Part shown: one piece after another, positions 8,834 to 17,419 of the stretch | Numbering within the stretch: position 1 is the first letter of the stretch | How the letters are laid out: the number at the start of each line of letters is the position of its first letter | Source: Chitinophagaceae bacterium | GTDB taxonomy: Bacteria; Bacteroidota; Bacteroidia; Chitinophagales; Chitinophagaceae | NCBI GenBank assembly: GCA_016721085.1 | Contig: JADKJI010000027.1 | Coordinates: 6,118-70,117 of the forward strand | Reading direction: 5' to 3' | DNA: 64,000 bases | Notes under the pieces: model-generated | Told to the model about the DNA's origin: nothing | Seen by the model: the letters and a program-made list of their open reading frames with translations, nothing else | Database searches by the model: none | Program-made: the position numbers and the translations under genes

Positions 8834-9571
8834 ATGAACCCTAAATCCATTACCATGAAAAAATCTACTATTGTATTTGGTCAGCTATTTCTATTAGGAT
8901 TCCTTCTTCAATTAAGCATATATGTTACAGCGCAAGCGCCGGTTGCCGGAAAAGCTCCTGGAAAGCCTGTTGTAGTAGATACAAAAGCGCCTTCTGATTT
9001 AAATGTATTGCCATTCAGGTTTATTAATTGTAAAGTGCATATGGAGCACGGTGCAAATAGTGTGCATTGGGGTGTTGCAGACGAAGCTACCACACAAGTA
9101 TATGAAGTACAGAAGAGTTCTGATGGTATTGAATTTGTTACCATTGCTACAATAATCCCACGGAGATTCACAACAGATCAGTACTATGAGTATAATGATG
9201 GTAGCCCTTATACAGGCGCTAACTGGTATCGGGTAAAAGCTGTTGACCAGGATGCGATTGAATATTATAGTCCTATAGTAACATTGAAGAATATTGAGAT
9301 TATGCAAGGAGTTCTTTTATTTCCAACTGTCGTTTCAAAATCTAGTAGCCTGCAGCTTCAACTGAAAGATCAGCCATCCGGTTGTTTTGAAGTTAAGATC
9401 AGCAATAGTTTCGGTTCTTCTGTTTGTAAATATTCTATTTTGCATAAAGCAGGAACCAGTTCTTATCCAATTGAAATGTCAAGGTTTAGTGCATTAAATC
9501 CAGGCATTTACTTCGTAAGTGTGCGTAATGAAAAGGGTAATGTGCAGGTGTTTAGGGTATCAGTTAATTAA
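8834..9571 (+). CDS. Secreted protein with Fn3-like region and probable T9SS C-terminal domain
   Basis: 245 residues (238 if the second ATG at 8855, MKKSTIVFG, is used; that one gives the better signal peptide). After the signal peptide comes a Pro/Ala-rich stretch, then a region with YEVQKSSDGIEFVTIATI and NWYRVKAVDQD. Such phrases are common just before type IX secretion sorting domains in Bacteroidota. The last 80 residues (GVLLFPTVVSKSSSLQLQL to YFVSVRNEKGNVQVFRVSVN) resemble a T9SS type A sorting domain. Inferred fate: export across the outer membrane by T9SS. No catalytic domain is visible. Followed by a strong terminator, so a single-gene unit. Confidence 0.75.
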   Translation: MNPKSITMKKSTIVFGQLFLLGFLLQLSIYVTAQAPVAGKAPGKPVVVDTKAPSDLNVLPFRFINCKVHMEHGANSVHWGVADEATTQVYEVQKSSDGIEFVTIATIIPRRFTTDQYYEYNDGSPYTGANWYRVKAVDQDAIEYYSPIVTLKNIEIMQGVLLFPTVVSKSSSLQLQLKDQPSGCFEVKISNSFGSSVCKYSILHKAGTSSYPIEMSRFSALNPGIYFVSVRNEKGNVQVFRVSVN

Positions 9572-9618
9572 TTGTAGACAAGCTTTCTTCATTTATAATT
9601 TTGATCATACCGATTAGG

Positions 9619-9648
9619 GCAGGAACAAAAAGTTCCTGCTTTTTTTTG
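9619..9648 (+). terminator. Rho-independent terminator
   Basis: Stem gcaggaac/gttcctgc with an A5 loop and a run of eight T. It ends the transcript of the secreted protein at 8834-9571. Confidence 0.8.
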
Positions 9649-9731
9649 TTAATAAGGGGTAGTAAGGCTATAGCTTCTGGCATGACTTATTTTCTTAAAT
9701 TACAGTTCATCCCCAAAAAAAGCCCATCACA

Positions 9732-11438
9732 ATGCCAATCAGGACGCTGCTAATAATTTATTTAATGATAAGTTATTTGGATTGTATTTCTCAACAGCCT
9801 GAATCTGTTGCAATATTTACTTCCAACCGTCACGATACTTCTTCCATGATTTTTTCGAAGAATGACAATATCGCAACAGGTTCTTTAAAACATAAAGTTA
9901 TTGGCAGAGGAAAATCCGGATTATCTATTGAACAAACTACAATGGGTGCTGAGCAAAATATTCAGTTGCTTAGTTCATTCGACGGATTGGGATATGGTTT
10001 TGTGGGGCCGCAAGGAACTGCCAACTATCGTAACCCTTCAGACAATTCATTAGCTGTTGGGCCTAATCATATCATTCAGACTGTGAATTCCAGGATGGCG
10101 ATATTCAGTAAGAAAGGTTCAATATATGATTCATCGGGTAAGGTTTTATATGGTCCGGTTGAAACGCGTAATGTATTCAGGGGCTTCGGAGGTCCTTGTG
10201 AAAAGATCAATAACGGAGATGCGGTAGTTCGGTATGATCAGCTTGCAGACAGGTGGCTGATTGTTATGCCTACATTCAGGAAAGCCAGTTTGCGAAACGA
10301 TTCTATGGAAGTGAAATTACCACAACCAGGGGCAGCTGTAGCATTATTCCAACCACCTTTAACAAAAGAGGAAGAAAGGAAGGGGCCTCCTGCACCACGC
10401 ACACCCCAACCAACTACAGGATCTTTCTGTATGTGTTATGCAATAAGTACAGGACCCGATCCATTTGGTCCTTATTACAGATACGAATTCAAAAGGGATC
10501 TTTTCCCGGATTATCCGAGACCTGCTATTTGGCCAGATGGATATTATACTACCACCAGCACCGGTGATGAAGTGAGCCAACGGCATGCTTATGTTGTTGA
10601 TAGAAATAAGATGTTGAAAGGAGAAGATGCTACAGAGCAATCATTCATAATAAATGATGTCAATTTTATTATTCATGCAGATTTGGATGGGAAACAATTA
10701 CCTCCATCAGGTTCTCCTGCTATTTTGTTGGCTACAGGTGGCGATCAATTGAAGAAGGTTATAAGTGAGGATGGGATATATGTATGGAAACACCATGTTG
10801 ATTGGCAAAACCCTTCTTTGTCAAAGTTGGAAGGGCCAGTAAAGATTCCCGTTGCCCCTTATGATTTTTTAGGGGGAGGGCAATTAACCAAAGCCGTACC
10901 ACAGCCAGGCACCACAACACGATTAGATGCACAAGGAGATAAGTTGATGGCAAGAGTGGTGTATAGAAGGATAGGGAATCAGGAGTCTGTTGTAGCTGTT
11001 CATTCAGTAGCTACTGCCTCAGGAGGTGGTGGTGTACGCTGGTATGAGTTCAGGGTTAATAAAGACAGATCGCTGGGACTTTTTCAACAAGGAACCTATG
11101 CTCCTGAAGGGCATTACCGATGGATGGCCAGTGCCGCAATGGATAAAAATGGAAGCATCGGTATTGGATATTCATTTGGTGACAGCACTCATTTCCCGGG
11201 GCAGCGATTTGCTGCAAGAAGAAATCTTGATATAAAAGGCCTGCTCACTCAAAAGGAACTTGTATTAGTAGAAGGCGAAGCATCACAAACCAACACACTT
11301 CGTTGGGAAGATTATACTCAAACTGCCATTGATCCATCCGACGACCAAACCATCTGGTATGTGGGCGATTATCTCAAGAGTGGAGCAACAAGCTATTCTA
11401 CAAAGATTGGAGCGTTTATTATAAAGAAAAAGAAATAG
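9732..11438 (+). CDS. Large secreted protein of unknown function
   Basis: 568 residues with an N-terminal export signal (MPIRTLLIIYLMISYLDCIS). I do not recognise a named domain. Visible features: NPSDNSLAVGPNHIIQTVN near residue 110, followed by FSKKG and GGPCEKINNGDAVVRYDQLADRW. This pattern is shared by uncharacterised secreted proteins in several soil phyla and suggests a beta-propeller-like or carbohydrate/surface-associated fold (weak inference). A Pro-rich insert (GPPAPRTPQPTTG) near residue 220 looks like a linker. The C-terminus ends GAFIIKKKK with no sorting domain. It is monocistronic, with repeat DNA directly downstream. Confidence 0.6.
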   Translation: MPIRTLLIIYLMISYLDCISQQPESVAIFTSNRHDTSSMIFSKNDNIATGSLKHKVIGRGKSGLSIEQTTMGAEQNIQLLSSFDGLGYGFVGPQGTANYRNPSDNSLAVGPNHIIQTVNSRMAIFSKKGSIYDSSGKVLYGPVETRNVFRGFGGPCEKINNGDAVVRYDQLADRWLIVMPTFRKASLRNDSMEVKLPQPGAAVALFQPPLTKEEERKGPPAPRTPQPTTGSFCMCYAISTGPDPFGPYYRYEFKRDLFPDYPRPAIWPDGYYTTTSTGDEVSQRHAYVVDRNKMLKGEDATEQSFIINDVNFIIHADLDGKQLPPSGSPAILLATGGDQLKKVISEDGIYVWKHHVDWQNPSLSKLEGPVKIPVAPYDFLGGGQLTKAVPQPGTTTRLDAQGDKLMARVVYRRIGNQESVVAVHSVATASGGGGVRWYEFRVNKDRSLGLFQQGTYAPEGHYRWMASAAMDKNGSIGIGYSFGDSTHFPGQRFAARRNLDIKGLLTQKELVLVEGEASQTNTLRWEDYTQTAIDPSDDQTIWYVGDYLKSGATSYSTKIGAFIIKKKK

Positions 11439-11630
11439 GATTTAAGGGTTTAAGGTTTAATGTTTAAGGGTTTAAGGTTCTGAAGTGTAGCATTAAAATA
11501 AAATCTGGAAATAAGATTTTTAAACAGCATTTAATATTTGACAACCGTTACATCATAAACCCCAATTAGAAAATCACTGTTTTAAACCTGTACATCCTTA
11601 AATCCTTTAATCCTGTATAAGCCAAAACTT
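11439..11630. repeat. TTTAAGG / CCTTAAATCC word arrays leading into the tandem array
   Basis: Begins after the stop codon with ggatttaagggtttaagg and related words and ends with the inverse words ccttaaatcctttaatcctg. Together these form an imperfect inverted pair around about 110 bases. The right-hand words recur in each unit of the following 182-bp array. Confidence 0.6.
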
Positions 11631-12354
11631 GTTTCAAAGAAACTAACCATGAAGGTGCGTGAAGACACGCACCTTGGCAGTAAGATTCCCCAAAACCAAT
11701 TGCAGGCAGGCCTTAATCACAGCTAATCAAATAAATCAAATAAATCCCAGTCTGTATTGGCTGTTTATCCTGTATTTCCTTAAATCCTTTAATCCTGTTC
11801 AAGACAAAACATGTTTCAAAGAAACAAACCATGAAGGTGCGTGAAGACACGCACCTTAGCGTAAGATCCCTAATATCCAATTGCAGACAAGTCTTAATCA
11901 CAGTTAATCAAATAAATCAAATAAATCCCAGTCTGTATTGGCTGTTTATCCTGTATTTCCTTATATCCTTTAATCCTGTCTAAAGACAAAACATGTTTCA
12001 AGAAACTAACGATGAAGGTGCGTGAAGACACGCACCTTAGCGGTAAGAGTCTACAAATCCACTCGCAGACAATCCATAATCCCAGTTAATCCCTTAAATC
12101 AAATAAATCCCAGTCTGTATTGGCTGTTTATCCTGTATTTCCTTAAATCCTTTAATCCTGTCTAAGACAAAACATGTTTCAAAGAAACTAACCATGAAGG
12201 TGCGTGAAGACACGCACCTTAGCAAGAAAAGTCCCTAAAATCCAATCGCAGACAAGCCTTAATCACGGTTAATCAAATAAATCAAACAAATCCCAGTCTG
12301 TATTGGCTGTTTATCCTGTATTTCCTTAAATCCTTTAATCCTAGTCAAGACAAA
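11631..12354. repeat. Four tandem copies of a 182-bp unit, each with a perfect hairpin
   Basis: Units start with gtttcaaagaaact at 11631, 11813, 11995 and 12176 (periods 182, 182, 181). Each contains a hairpin with a 10-bp perfect stem (aaggtgcgtg/cacgcacctt) and AAGA loop at 11652-11675, 11834-11857, 12015-12038 and 12197-12220. Each also contains a block with aatcaaataaatc and ctgtattggctgtttatcc and the closing words taaatcctttaatcctg. Copies are about 90-95% identical by eye, so the array is recent or kept uniform. It has no convincing coding frame. The hairpins are unchanged in all four copies while flanking bases differ, which hints at selection on the fold. Confidence 0.9.
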
Positions 12355-12440
12355 AAGGTCCAAAAGCATTCCCGTCATTCTCCGTCTGAAAGCGTAATTT
12401 TAAGCCTCTTACCAGTCTAAAAACAGTAATAATCGGTGAA

Positions 12441-12836
12441 ATGGCAACGGAAATGAACTTTCATACCCGAAAATGGGTTAAACCAGAGGATCTGAATCCC
12501 AATCACAGCCTTTTTGGAGGTAGATTATTGCAGTGGATTGATGAAGAAGCAGCTTTATATGCAATCATCCAGTTAGAAAACCCTCATGTGGTTACAAAAT
12601 TCATATCTGAAATCAATTTCATTGCAGCGCCTAAACAGGGTGATATTATTGAAATCGGCATTGTTGCCACCCACTTCGGTACTTCGTCACTAACGATGAG
12701 ATGTGAGGTAAGGAATAAACTAACACGCGAGTCTATTCTTACTATTGATAAGATGGTATTTGTGAATGTTGATGCAGACGGGAAACCGAAGGCGCATGGG
12801 AAGACGGAGATTACTTATGTGAAAGATAGGCTTTGA
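12441..12836 (+). CDS. Acyl-CoA thioesterase, hotdog fold
   Basis: 131 residues, the size of single-hotdog acyl-CoA thioesterases (YciA/ACOT type) that release fatty acid and CoA in the cytoplasm. N-terminal NPNHSLFGGRLLQWIDEEAA carries the conserved Gly-Gly and catalytic Asp of the family; VVTKFISEINFIAAPKQGD and TLTRESILTID-like strands follow. The C-terminus is slightly longer than the core. The start ATG is well placed. The gene has no metabolic partner nearby; a GyrI-like gene follows after an AAAAGTT word repeat. Confidence 0.88.
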   Translation: MATEMNFHTRKWVKPEDLNPNHSLFGGRLLQWIDEEAALYAIIQLENPHVVTKFISEINFIAAPKQGDIIEIGIVATHFGTSSLTMRCEVRNKLTRESILTIDKMVFVNVDADGKPKAHGKTEITYVKDRL

Positions 12837-12906
12837 AAAGTCAAAAGTTAAAAGTTAAAAGTTAAAAAAGCATAAAGCATTCAGCTTTGAGCATCAAGCA
12901 AAATAA
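12837..12906. repeat. Short AAAAGTT word array
   Basis: Four copies of aaaagtt-type words followed by agcataaagcattcagc and gagcatcaagc. A small representative of the word arrays seen at other gene ends; no inverted partner is visible. Confidence 0.45.
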
Positions 12907-13368
12907 ATGAGTACAAATACAGTTGAAGGATTTGAATTGGTAGGATTGGCATTGCCACAGAAGACATCAAACGAAAACGGACTTGCCATGATAGATTGTG
13001 CCAGTTTATGGAATCAGTTTGTAAAAGGGAATTACGCCTTCAATATCAAACATAAGACAGGACCGGAAGTATATGCTGTTTATCACAACTACGATGGTGA
13101 CCATACAAAGCCATATGATTTTTTTATAGGAGTTAAAGTTAGCGAGGGCTCTGCTACACCTCCAGGTATGGATAGGTTGGTTATTCCTTCTAATAATTAC
13201 GAAATAGTTAAGGCTAAAGGAAAGGTTCCTGAAAGCATTGGTGCAGCATGGGCTGGCATCTGGAAATCTCCCATTCCAAGAAAATACGCTCCAGATTTTG
13301 AAGTGTATGGAGATAAAAGCAGAGAAGGAGAAAATTCAGAAGTTGATATCTACCTATCAGTTAAGTAA
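12907..13368 (+). CDS. Stand-alone GyrI-like effector-binding domain protein
   Basis: 153 residues matching the GyrI/AraC effector-binding fold (Rob C-terminal type): GFELVGLALPQKTSNEN at the start, VYAVYHNYDGDHTKPYDFF in the middle, and PSNNYEIVKAKGKVPESIG leading to AAWAGIWKS. There is no DNA-binding domain, so it is not a regulator by itself. Stand-alone members bind hydrophobic small molecules and some hydrolyse cyclopropanoid compounds. The conserved Glu of that hydrolase subgroup cannot be placed with confidence here. The gene is followed within 41 bases by a GNAT gene, possibly one transcript. Confidence 0.78.
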   Translation: MSTNTVEGFELVGLALPQKTSNENGLAMIDCASLWNQFVKGNYAFNIKHKTGPEVYAVYHNYDGDHTKPYDFFIGVKVSEGSATPPGMDRLVIPSNNYEIVKAKGKVPESIGAAWAGIWKSPIPRKYAPDFEVYGDKSREGENSEVDIYLSVK

Positions 13369-13408
13369 ACACTAACTGATAGTATTGCTAAACACGAGTG
13401 ATAGTAGT

Positions 13409-13954
13409 ATGCAATTTGTTTCCAGGAATAATGAAAACATTCTGATCAGACTCTTGCAGCCTTCAGATTATAAAACGGTGAGCGATTACTTAAATGGACT
13501 TAGTCCAGATTCTCAAAATCGCTTCGGGCCTCACCCTTACGATATATCTTCCATTGAGGACTTTTATTCAATAAATAGTGGAAGGCTGGATGGTTATATC
13601 TCTATACAAATTTCCACTGGTAAAGTGATTGGGTATTCCCTGCTGAAATACGGGCTCTTAGATTATGAGCGAAGTCGATTAGAAGGATATGGTTTGCGAC
13701 TGAATGCATTTGCGGATGCTACATATGCCCCTTCAGTAGCAGATGAATGGCAGCAATTTGGAATAGGTTTTGAAAATTTCAAGATGATTATAGCTGTATG
13801 TAAAGAGAAAAGAATAGATCGTTTATTCTTGTGGGGTGGTGTTCAAGCCAATAATGAAAGAGCCGTAAATTTTTATAAGAGAAATGGCTTTGTTGAATTA
13901 GGCAGGTTTGAATATAAGGGAGATAATATTGATATGATGTTGCTGATAAAATGA
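13409..13954 (+). CDS. GNAT-family N-acetyltransferase
   Basis: 181 residues from the ATG at 13409; the frame is open from a TTG at 13385, but the ATG gives the usual N-terminus (IRLLQPSDYKTVSDYLNGLS). The GNAT core is visible: GYSLLKYG for the central strand, then RIDRLFLWGGVQANNERAVNFYKRNGF with the NxRAxxFYxxxGF acetyl-CoA motif split across it. The acceptor is unknown. It lies just downstream of the GyrI-like gene and ends at a very long perfect hairpin shared with the convergent outer-membrane gene. Confidence 0.8.
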   Translation: MQFVSRNNENILIRLLQPSDYKTVSDYLNGLSPDSQNRFGPHPYDISSIEDFYSINSGRLDGYISIQISTGKVIGYSLLKYGLLDYERSRLEGYGLRLNAFADATYAPSVADEWQQFGIGFENFKMIIAVCKEKRIDRLFLWGGVQANNERAVNFYKRNGFVELGRFEYKGDNIDMMLLIK

Positions 13955-13967
13955 AATCGGAATAAAT

Positions 13968-14043
13968 AAAAAGGGATCTGAGATACTTAGAGTTCCGAAC
14001 TCTCGAAGAGTTCGGAACTCTAAGTATCTCAGATCCCTTTTTT
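13968..14043. terminator. Perfect 36-bp inverted repeat, bidirectional terminator
   Basis: Left arm 13968-14003 and right arm 14007-14042 are exact reverse complements with a 3-base loop (cga) and T/A runs at both ends. It sits between convergent genes. The stem is far longer than a normal terminator and contains an inner palindromic word (agagttccgaactct), so it is probably also a repeat element. Confidence 0.85.
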
Positions 14044-14053
14044 AAAAAAATTT

Positions 14054-14704
14054 TTATTTTCCTGTGAAACGATAATGAACTCCAAGGTGTAACACATTGC
14101 TCTTCCAATCCTGACCAGGAATATCATCAATATTGGTTAACCCTAAATTATATCTTACTCCAATGCCGAGTCCAGAAGAGAAATTGTATCCAGTTCCAAA
14201 TCCAAAGCTCCAGGCGGCACCTCTAAAATAAGTCTGAACATCTGTAGTAGCGTCTACTCCAGTAGGCGGAAATTTATTATTCAATTTTGCAGTAAGAAGG
14301 AAACCCAGTTGAGGTCCAGCTTCTCCATAAAACCCTTTTTTGTTACCTCTGTATTGGAACATAAAAGGTATGTTCAGATAATTTAGTTTTGTAGTAAATA
14401 CAGTAACAAAGTTATTACCACTTCCTATTTTTCCTTCTTGTAAAGACCCTTCACTTGAGTATAATAATTCCGGCTGCATTCCCCAATCTTCACCTAAAGG
14501 AAAGTGAACAAAAATACCACCAGCTACTCCTAATTTCATTCCAGGGTCTTCGAAATTTGTTCCAGATCCAAATCCTTGGCTAGTACTTGCGCCATTCAAA
14601 CCTGCCTTTATTCCAATAAACATGGAAGGCTTGCTATCCTGAGCAAGTAAGCTATTAGAAATAGCTAACAATAATAATGATGCGATGATTGCGCTTTTTT
14701 TCAT
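14054..14704 (-). CDS. Outer-membrane beta-barrel protein (PorT-like family)
   Basis: 216 residues. A signal peptide (MKKSAIIASLLLLAISNSLLAQ) is followed by alternating strands such as SMFIGIKAGLNGAS, MQPELLYSSEG, LNYLNIPFMFQYR and GIGVRYNLGLTNI, and the chain ends VLHLGVHYRF, typical of the Bacteroidota eight-stranded OMP family (beta-barrel domain of the PorT/OmpW sort). It lies in the outer membrane; cargo or partner is unknown. Single gene, convergent with the GNAT gene. Confidence 0.85.
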   Translation of the reverse strand: MKKSAIIASLLLLAISNSLLAQDSKPSMFIGIKAGLNGASTSQGFGSGTNFEDPGMKLGVAGGIFVHFPLGEDWGMQPELLYSSEGSLQEGKIGSGNNFVTVFTTKLNYLNIPFMFQYRGNKKGFYGEAGPQLGFLLTAKLNNKFPPTGVDATTDVQTYFRGAAWSFGFGTGYNFSSGLGIGVRYNLGLTNIDDIPGQDWKSNVLHLGVHYRFTGK

Positions 14705-14975
14705 AATCCGATTTTATGGTTTGGGTGCAAATTTGTATAAATAGCTACAAAGAGAAAAAAATATTTCAGGGATATAAGAGGGATTCCCATCAGTATATTC
14801 CTGCATTTTGATTTTTATCAATTTGAATTTGAGGGACTTAAGGTATATGCGCTTTGTTTATTCCCGGGAAGGGAACTCTCCGTAATTGAGGTGATAATTT
14901 CGTTCATATAGAATCTTGCTTTCCCATTTAAATTCATACCAAATTTTAATGGCTATGTGTAATAGCAATTATAAA
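14705..14975. other. Intergenic region, no gene seen
   Basis: About 270 A/T-rich bases upstream of the OMP gene and downstream of the sigma operon terminator. It should contain the OMP promoter; no coding frame or repeat element is seen. Confidence 0.4.
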
Positions 14976-15012
14976 TAAAAACAGGACCACACTTCTTTCG
15001 AAGGGGTCCTGT
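14976..15012 (-). terminator. Terminator of the sigma/anti-sigma operon
   Basis: On the minus strand, stem acaggacc/ggtcctgt is followed by a T-rich tail (tttttattt). It sits 43 bases past the stop of the DUF4097-like gene. Confidence 0.65.
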
Positions 15013-15054
15013 TACAGTGAGTCTTGACTCAGCTGACTGCAGCATTACAAACTG

Positions 15055-16041
15055 TTATACTGAGCGGCTTTTCTTTTTTTCCTTTTTTTCTTCTTTTTCA
15101 TTTACATCGAAGCTTAGGCTATGACCTATTTTCACTTCGCCGAATTCGGTTCTTATTTTTATCGGGGTTGTTCCATTTCCAGATTTCCCAATGTAATCGT
15201 GATCGAATTTTGGTCCATGGCTTTCCTCTTCCTCTTTTTCTTTGATAGGGAATGAAGTTTTATTATCTATTTCTGCAAATGATGTATGTATATCGAAATT
15301 GGCAGAAAGGTTGTTGCTGGCTTCAAGATACAATTCATTAAAACTGTTCTTTATTGTTAATGATTTTAATGAGTTATCAATTCCAATTTTTACTCCACCA
15401 CAATGTTCGAAATTAGCTTTTACAGAGCCTTCGATCTTGCTGATTAATGTCCGTGAGAATTTGATATAAATATCTCCTCCATTTATACTTCCAATTGAAC
15501 TACCGCCGCTAAATTCTATGTTCATTTTTTTTACATTTCCTAATTTGCCTGCAGTGAACATTCCAAATTGCTGGTTCAATGTAAATTCTCCGCTATAGTC
15601 CCCGATACTTGTTTTGCCGAATTGGTTTTCTACTGATAATGGATTTGTTGCAGGCATGTAAATAACATAGTTGATATTGAACCCTGTGTTGTTGTGTTTT
15701 GTGCCATTCCCCCAACTACCAATCTTTGTTTTGAAATAAACACCAGAACTGTTTTTACCATCTTCTACACTTAAGCGATTAAGGATTTCTGTAGCTATCT
15801 GTTCAGTATTCCCTTTGCCGATTAATGTAACATCTACTTTTACCTCGTTCTTGTCCCAGGTACTTATCTTAATGTCGCCGAACTGGTTGTTAAAACTTAC
15901 TTTATCTGAGTTGCTTACTGTATAGGTTTTTGAATAGGTCTTGCTTTTTTCAACCAAAGGTTCATCACCTGCTTTGGCAGTCTTTGTACTACTTACTAAC
16001 ACTATGAGAAACAGACTAAGTACTTTTATAATTGCTTTCAT
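15055..16041 (-). CDS. Exported DUF4097-like adhesin-type beta-helix protein
   Basis: 328 residues. A signal peptide (MKAIIKVLSLFLIVLVSS to TAKAG) is followed by a repetitive beta-rich region with recurring short motifs: SFNNQFGDIKISTW, SVENQFGKTSIGDYSG, TLNQQFGMFTAG and IRTEFGEVKIG. These are typical of DUF4097-type putative adhesins forming a right-handed beta-helix. The last 15 residues are almost all Lys/Glu/Ser. It is the third gene of an operon with an ECF sigma factor and its likely anti-sigma factor and overlaps the latter by 26 bases, so it is probably made under that regulation. Confidence 0.8.
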   Translation of the reverse strand: MKAIIKVLSLFLIVLVSSTKTAKAGDEPLVEKSKTYSKTYTVSNSDKVSFNNQFGDIKISTWDKNEVKVDVTLIGKGNTEQIATEILNRLSVEDGKNSSGVYFKTKIGSWGNGTKHNNTGFNINYVIYMPATNPLSVENQFGKTSIGDYSGEFTLNQQFGMFTAGKLGNVKKMNIEFSGGSSIGSINGGDIYIKFSRTLISKIEGSVKANFEHCGGVKIGIDNSLKSLTIKNSFNELYLEASNNLSANFDIHTSFAEIDNKTSFPIKEKEEEESHGPKFDHDYIGKSGNGTTPIKIRTEFGEVKIGHSLSFDVNEKEEKKEKKKSRSV

Positions 16042-16606
16042 TTTTCTTGTTTTTTGATTGGTTGATTTGTTGAATGATGGCTAACTGCTGATTGAGTAAG
16101 TCCATCTGTAATTTCAGGTTCTGGATCATTGCCTCGAGTAGCTGCTCCCTGTTGGGGTTACTTGGCAATTCTTGTTTGAGAGAATGATATGAGCTATCCA
16201 GTTTTGTTATATCACCCATGAATTGTTTGTATAATTCAGGATTATCTTTTTCCAATTGTTTCAACTCGGCTTGTTTTAGTTCAATCAATTGGGTGAAATG
16301 ATATACTTCTTTTGCATATGCAGGATTTATTTCATTTAATGCTACTGAATCCTGTCCAGAGGCATAAATAACAGCTATTGTATCTGTTTTCTTATTCCAG
16401 TTTGCAATAAGGAAATAGGAACCTGTTCCTATAAATAATAGGATTGCTGCTGCTGCCACCCATCGAATAGGGTGCATCCTTTTTATTTTAGCAGTAGTAG
16501 GTGTAGTAATACGTTTGGATACCTTGTCCCATACTGCCGCTGCAGGTATTTCCGAATCCAGTTCATTCCGGTTATTGCGAATGAAGTCTTCAAAACGGTT
16601 ACTCAT
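16016..16606 (-). CDS. Probable membrane-anchored anti-sigma factor
   Basis: 196 residues: a short cytoplasmic N-terminal part (FEDFIRNNRNELDSEIP to AVWDKVSKRI), one membrane helix (WVAAAAILLFIGTGSYFLIA, about residues 49-68) and a periplasmic coiled-coil region rich in Leu/Glu/Gln. There is no zinc HxxxCxxC motif. The gene starts within the stop of the ECF sigma gene (ATGA overlap), which is the usual arrangement for a sigma/anti-sigma pair. The role is inferred from topology and position; sequence alone would only say membrane protein. Confidence 0.7.
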   Translation of the reverse strand: MSNRFEDFIRNNRNELDSEIPAAAVWDKVSKRITTPTTAKIKRMHPIRWVAAAAILLFIGTGSYFLIANWNKKTDTIAVIYASGQDSVALNEINPAYAKEVYHFTQLIELKQAELKQLEKDNPELYKQFMGDITKLDSSYHSLKQELPSNPNREQLLEAMIQNLKLQMDLLNQQLAIIQQINQSKNKKNESNYKST

Positions 16607-17232
16607 AATAATCCTCCCTCTTTTATGATGGTGAGTAATTTCTGTTTGGCCCTTATATATTGGGTGCGTACTGTGTTGTGAGTGATACCTACTATCTCGG
16701 CTATCTCTTCCTGGTCATACCCTTCAAGTAAGTATAAACTCAAAACGGTCCTGTACCCATCGGGCAGTTTTTCAATAGCTTTCTTTACCTGTGCCACCTG
16801 ATACTGAAGGTTCTCTTCTTCAACGGGTTCTTCCTGAATCATATCCGTATTTTCTGTCAGTTCTACCAGGTTCGCTCTTCTTTTCCGTAACACATTGATG
16901 GATTTGTTGACCACGATTTTCTTTAACCAGGCACCAAAGGTTGATCGGTAATTAAAATCATGGATAGAACGGAACGCATCTACAAAAGCATCTTGCAATA
17001 CATCCTCCGCGTCGGTAGCATTGTTTACAATGCGCCAACTGGTGTTGTACATCGCTTTCGCGTAGCGCTCGTATAATAACTGGAAACTCGGTGCATGCCC
17101 CGATTTACAGCGTTCTACCAGCTCATCCCGGACTATGTTTGCAGTCAGCTCCAAAATGATGGTTTTGTTCTGTTTGATATAGAGACAAGGGGGAGGGAGG
17201 TTGCATGCTTGGAATTCCTGGTTTGGGTTCAA
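16603..17232 (-). CDS. ECF-type RNA polymerase sigma factor
   Basis: Region 2 is visible in FQLLYERYAKAMYNTSWRI and NNATDAEDVLQDAFVDAFRS, region 4 in LPDGYRTVLSLYLLEGYDQ and EEIAEIVGITHNTVRTQYIRA. The frame's first usable codon is a TTG at 17232; no in-frame ATG lies before the conserved region, and a TTG near 17157 would give an N-terminus closer to family length. The start is therefore uncertain. It directs RNA polymerase to a small regulon, probably including its own operon (anti-sigma and DUF4097 protein). Translational coupling with the anti-sigma gene is indicated by the four-base overlap. Confidence 0.88.
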   Translation of the reverse strand: MNPNQEFQACNLPPPCLYIKQNKTIILELTANIVRDELVERCKSGHAPSFQLLYERYAKAMYNTSWRIVNNATDAEDVLQDAFVDAFRSIHDFNYRSTFGAWLKKIVVNKSINVLRKRRANLVELTENTDMIQEEPVEEENLQYQVAQVKKAIEKLPDGYRTVLSLYLLEGYDQEEIAEIVGITHNTVRTQYIRAKQKLLTIIKEGGLL

Positions 17233-17280
17233 AGTTTTTTGTCCTTTTCAATGGTACCCAGCTCGGGTTGAAGGTTATTA

Positions 17281-17412
17281 AGGATTAACACATCTGATCT
17301 TTAAGAGTTTAAGGTTGGCTGAAATTGAAGTCAAAAACTAGAATGGAAGTGAATCAGTTCCTCTTAAACTGTAAACCATTAAACCTTAAACTCTAAACTT
17401 CTTGAACTTCCT
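17281..17412. repeat. TTTAAGG inverted word-array element upstream of the acyl-CoA dehydrogenase
   Basis: Left words (aagagtttaaggtt) and right words (cttaaactgtaaacc, attaaaccttaaactc) are inverted copies around a centre of about 40 bases. It lies directly before the promoter box of the next gene. Confidence 0.55.
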
Positions 17413-17419
17413 AAAATCC

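Noticed and set aside
11631..12354. CRISPR array
   Set aside because: The repeat period is 182 bases and whole units are alike; there are no short repeats with unique spacers and no cas genes.
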